From Candidatus Latescibacterota bacterium (GTDB lineage: Bacteria; JAAXHH01; JABIQT01), in assembly GCA_018667995.1 (NCBI GenBank), contig JABIQT010000683.1, positions 1-8,248 of the forward strand: DNA of 8,248 nt. Reading direction: 5' to 3'. The translations under genes were made by a program, and so were the position numbers. This document shows positions 6,295 through 8,248 of the stretch, one piece after another. The notes below the pieces were generated by a model. It saw nothing but the letters and a program-made list of their open reading frames with translations, was not told the DNA's origin and searched no databases. Position 1 is the stretch's first letter. Every line of letters starts with the position of its first letter.

Positions 6295-6321
6295 TCACGG
6301 ACATGATTGGATTCGGCGTCC

Positions 6322-6350
6322 TTGACGTGCAGCATGAGGATTCCTATAAT
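6322..6350 (+). promoter_or_regulatory. Sigma70-type promoter for the copZ-like gene
   Basis: TTGACG at 6322-6327 and TATAAT at 6345-6350 are separated by exactly 17 bp. The -10 is a perfect match to the housekeeping consensus and the -35 matches five of six positions. Transcription would start near 6357, giving a leader of about 46 nt before the ATG at 6403. The 17-bp spacing is normal, unlike the stretched 19-20 bp spacers typical of MerR/CueR-activated promoters, so constitutive or repressor-controlled expression is more likely. Confidence 0.75.
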
Positions 6351-6402
6351 ACTCCAACGGAATTACCACGTCAATGGGTGTCTTAGGCAGCGAGGGGGGA
6401 CT

Positions 6403-6624
6403 ATGTTTGGTAAAACTGAGAAGCTGGTAATCACAGTGGGAGGGATGTCTTGCGGCCATTGCGAGGGTAGAGTCGAGAAGGCTGTTATGCTCTGCGACGG
6501 GATAAAGAAGGCGAAGGCAAGCCACAGTGAGCGCACTGTGAAAATCACCCATGCTGCAGGTTCTGTGGTGAATATGGATGAGGTCCGCGCAGCCATTACA
6601 GAGTTGGGTTTTCAGATGGAATGA
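6403..6624 (+). CDS. copZ: CopZ-like heavy-metal-associated (HMA) domain metallochaperone, 73 aa
   Basis: A single HMA domain with the canonical metal-binding loop G14-M15-S-C17-G-H-C20 near the N-terminus. The usual beta-alpha-beta-beta-alpha-beta pattern follows: KLVITVGG strand, CEGRVEKAVML helix, KKAKASHSERTVKITH strands, MDEVRAAITEL helix, GFQME end. The two cysteines bind Cu(I), or another soft metal, and hand it to a P-type ATPase or other partner in the cytoplasm. The start at 6403 follows GAGGGGGG (6392-6399). The in-frame ATG at 6307 would add 32 residues not found in the family and would begin upstream of the promoter, so it is rejected. No CopA ATPase or regulator is encoded in the window. 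The gene stops 12 bp before the convergent batE stop. The metal specificity is inferred from the motif only. Confidence 0.9.
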   Translation: MFGKTEKLVITVGGMSCGHCEGRVEKAVMLCDGIKKAKASHSERTVKITHAAGSVVNMDEVRAAITELGFQME

Positions 6625-6636
6625 GGCTGGTCTGTG

Positions 6637-7434
6637 CTATATAATTGACAGTGACTCACGTGATATCCAACCTTCCTTTCCATCCGGCAGCAAGATTCGT
6701 TTCCAGCCGCTTCGTTGTTCGATGACGGTCACCTTGGTTCCTTCGTGAAGCGAGAACAACGGGTCATAATTATCTCCAGGGCCACTCCGTGCCGGGGACT
6801 CCTGGTCCAGGATGATAGCTTCTATCGCCCAAAAATGATCATAAAACCGAGCTCCTGCTACTGCCCCCATCAATGCCAAGACGATGGCAGACAATACTCC
6901 TATTCGATAGATCCTCCGGCGAGTAGCGTTGCTCTTGGCCAGCACAAATCCAATACATAATAGAAGAAGTACGAGACCTGGAACCGAGACGCCCAGAGTG
7001 GCCTCGTCGATAGTGAACGACTTGAGTAAGCGGTAGCCAATCCACGGTTCATCAATCTGAATTCGATCCACCGTACGCAGATTGGCTATTTCCAAATTCG
7101 TACGGGTATCGCGGTCACGAGGGCGGAGGCGAGCTGCTCTTTCATATGCGAGTATGGCCCGACCAGTTTCTTTCTGCTTAAAATAGGCGTTCCCGAGATT
7201 GTAGTAGACAGAACCGTGCTCAAATCCCAATTGGAGCATCCGTTCATAGATCCTGCTGGCCTCGGAGTACTGTTCACGTTCATAGAATTCGTTTCCCTGC
7301 CTGTACAAATCCACAATGGTGCTATCGGCTTCATTTCCACAGGCTGTGGCCAGACACAGTATTGCGAACAGGTAGTGGTATGACGAACCGAGTGTCGAAG
7401 GCCATTGCGGACCGCGAGTCTTGTGGAATTTCAT
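6637..7434 (-). CDS. batE: BatE-like protein: N-terminal signal/lipobox, TPR repeats, two TM helices, SH3b domain
   Basis: A 265-aa protein with a domain order typical of the last Bat gene. Residues 20-31 are a hydrophobic signal ending in a weak lipobox (LATA-C32), so it may be a lipoprotein. Two TPR motifs span roughly 40-110 (YRQGNEFYEREQYSEASRIYERML and YYNLGNAYFKQKETGRAILAYERA cores). Two membrane helices follow at about 149-166 (VPGLVLLLLCIGFVLA) and 178-196. The C-terminal 60 residues form a bacterial SH3 domain, with ARSGPGDNYDPLFSLHEG and GWKRILLPDGKEGWI as signatures. Its ATG overlaps the batD stop (ATGA, 7431-7434), so translation is coupled, in line with the weak Shine-Dalgarno. 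Bat proteins were named for aerotolerance in Bacteroides; their molecular role, probably an envelope complex with the MoxR/VWA proteins, is still poorly defined. Confidence 0.88.
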   Translation of the reverse strand: MKFHKTRGPQWPSTLGSSYHYLFAILCLATACGNEADSTIVDLYRQGNEFYEREQYSEASRIYERMLQLGFEHGSVYYNLGNAYFKQKETGRAILAYERAARLRPRDRDTRTNLEIANLRTVDRIQIDEPWIGYRLLKSFTIDEATLGVSVPGLVLLLLCIGFVLAKSNATRRRIYRIGVLSAIVLALMGAVAGARFYDHFWAIEAIILDQESPARSGPGDNYDPLFSLHEGTKVTVIEQRSGWKRILLPDGKEGWISRESLSII

Positions 7435-8248
7435 GACCGTTTCGTCAGCTTCTGCTCTAACGCCTCAATGACTGCCGTCGCCGTATCCAGGACTTCCCGA
7501 GCGCTCTCTTCTGTTAAAGCGGTTGGGGCAAAACGGGCCATATCACAGGCATCCAGACAGTGTTTTACTGATTCAACCGTCGTAGGGTCGAGGTCTCTTT
7601 CCCGTAATAGATCCAGGACTTGCGGTACCGTCATTCCAGCCACCGATACGTTCAGCTTATCACCCATGTATCGGTGTAAAGCTGTTGCAATGTGAGCAAA
7701 GGTCTGGTCCAGATGGTCTTGCTTCAAGGCATCCGCTGCCGTATGAAGTAATTTGCGGGTCTCGCCACGGGCTCTGCGCCACCTCGCATATCCTACATCT
7801 CTCTGCAGCCGGGAGGTATGAGATCGGTACAGAAATGCTCCCATCAGACCGAGAATCGGCGCTATATTGAGGAATATGAACCAGGGAGTTTGATAGAGGT
7901 AGTCGCCCTCATGTGCCATCACTATACCGGCTGGCTTTATATACTGGATATCCTGTCGGACCTGTCGGACGTCTTCCTTTGGCGACGTGTAGGCCATGGA
8001 GGACTCACCGTCAGCACCCGGTGCAACGCGTAGTTTGAGCGGATCTGTCATTGCCGTCTTGTAGGTCTGGCTTCGGGGATCGAAATAAGCGAAGGTGGCT
8101 GGGGCGATCTCCATATCCCCCGCCTGAAGTGGAATCAGAACATGTTTGTATACTTTCTTTCCTGAAACGGAACCGCCACTGTGCCCGATGTTCTCGGTAT
8201 TTGATGACGCATATTGCTTGAACTTCTTGAAATCTGGAAGGGCTGGAC
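7431..8248 (-). CDS. batD: BatD (oxygen-tolerance) protein, C-terminal 271 residues, 5' end beyond window
   Basis: The frame is open to the right edge (first full codon 8246-8244), so the internal ATG at 8114 is not the true start. The visible part begins PALPDFKKFKQYASS and continues GKKVYKHVLIPLQAGDMEI, then PATFAYFDPRSQTYKT and DPLKLRVAPG. This is the characteristic last beta-domain of BatD (LxxGxxxIPxxxFxYFDPxxxxYxT). A single membrane helix follows (TPWFIFLNIAPILGLMGAFLYR), then a 130-residue helical cytoplasmic tail ending LEQKLTKRS. The periplasmic repeat domains belonging to the N-terminal half lie outside the window. BatD acts in the Bat envelope module with BatA/BatB and BatE. Transcription runs leftward into batE with a 4-bp overlap. 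Confidence 0.9.
   Translation of the reverse strand, partial: PALPDFKKFKQYASSNTENIGHSGGSVSGKKVYKHVLIPLQAGDMEIAPATFAYFDPRSQTYKTAMTDPLKLRVAPGADGESSMAYTSPKEDVRQVRQDIQYIKPAGIVMAHEGDYLYQTPWFIFLNIAPILGLMGAFLYRSHTSRLQRDVGYARWRRARGETRKLLHTAADALKQDHLDQTFAHIATALHRYMGDKLNVSVAGMTVPQVLDLLRERDLDPTTVESVKHCLDACDMARFAPTALTEESAREVLDTATAVIEALEQKLTKRS

Larger units (their letters stand above)
6263..6402. promoter_or_regulatory. 140-bp divergent regulatory region between haem/barrel gene and copZ-like gene
   Basis: The region drives two genes pointing away from each other. It contains a near-consensus promoter toward the chaperone, an inverted repeat next to the start of the haem/barrel gene, and ribosome-binding sites at both ends. 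I could not identify a recognisable CueR, CsoR or CopY operator. A promoter for the haem/barrel gene must lie here or overlap the chaperone promoter, but I found no strong -35/-10 pair on that strand. Confidence 0.6.

Noticed and set aside
6263-6304. Longer start of the haem/barrel protein at 6304
   Set aside because: It adds 14 residues in front of a complete signal peptide, and the ideal AAGGAG lies just before the ATG at 6262, not before 6304.
6307-6402. Longer start of the CopZ-like protein at 6307
   Set aside because: The extension begins upstream of the promoter boxes at 6322-6350 and has no counterpart in the HMA chaperone family.
6374-6430. 18-codon reading frame in the copZ leader overlapping its start
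   Set aside because: It lacks its own Shine-Dalgarno and has no recognisable leader-peptide composition such as a run of a regulatory amino acid; likely chance.
6625-6636. Terminator between copZ and batE
   Set aside because: The 12-bp gap between the convergent stops holds no stem-loop and no T-tract, so no terminator can be supported.
1-8248. CRISPR array, tRNA, transposase, integrase or phage genes
   Set aside because: No regularly spaced repeats, no cloverleaf-like segments and no mobile-element protein motifs were seen on either strand.

Overview
The window reads as a chromosomal segment of a free-living diderm (Gram-negative-type) bacterium of moderate GC content. The diderm call rests on an outer-membrane beta-barrel protein ending in Phe, a lipoprotein-like BatE, and a BatD C-terminus. 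Several proteins resemble uncharacterised families I associate with Latescibacterota, Poribacteria or Planctomycetes-like environmental genomes. That phylum assignment is an impression from memory and has not been tested. I see no insertion sequence, integrase, tRNA, rRNA, CRISPR array or phage gene.

Layout. Positions 1-3802 (+ strand) hold the last 28 codons of an upstream gene, an unrecognised 251-aa protein, a ThrB2-like APH-fold kinase that overlaps it by 11 bp, an unrecognised 306-aa protein after a 131-bp gap, and a small (alpha/alpha)-type protein with prenyltransferase/squalene-cyclase-like QW motifs. Positions 3816-6262 (- strand) hold, in transcription order, a secreted protein combining one c-type haem motif (CSACH) with a porin-like beta-barrel, then a class V PLP aminotransferase of the isopenicillin-N-epimerase-like group. 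Divergent from the haem/barrel gene is a short CopZ-type metallochaperone (6403-6624, +), with a near-consensus sigma70-type promoter (TTGACG-17-TATAAT) in the shared 140-bp region. Positions 6637-8248 (- strand) hold the 3' end of a Bat (aerotolerance) operon: batD (5' end outside the window) and batE, joined by an ATGA stop/start overlap.

How the genes fit together. BatD/BatE belong to a membrane-associated module that normally also contains a MoxR ATPase, a DUF58 protein and VWA-domain BatA/BatB, which should lie beyond the right edge. The CopZ-like protein and the haem/barrel protein share a regulatory region. A link in metal or redox handling is a reasonable inference but unproven. The left-hand cluster has no obvious pathway: a small-molecule kinase, a terpenoid-cyclase-fold protein and two beta-rich proteins of unknown function. 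No established defence or secretion system is visible. The most original elements are the haem-tagged barrel with its divergent copper chaperone and the unassigned left-hand cluster.
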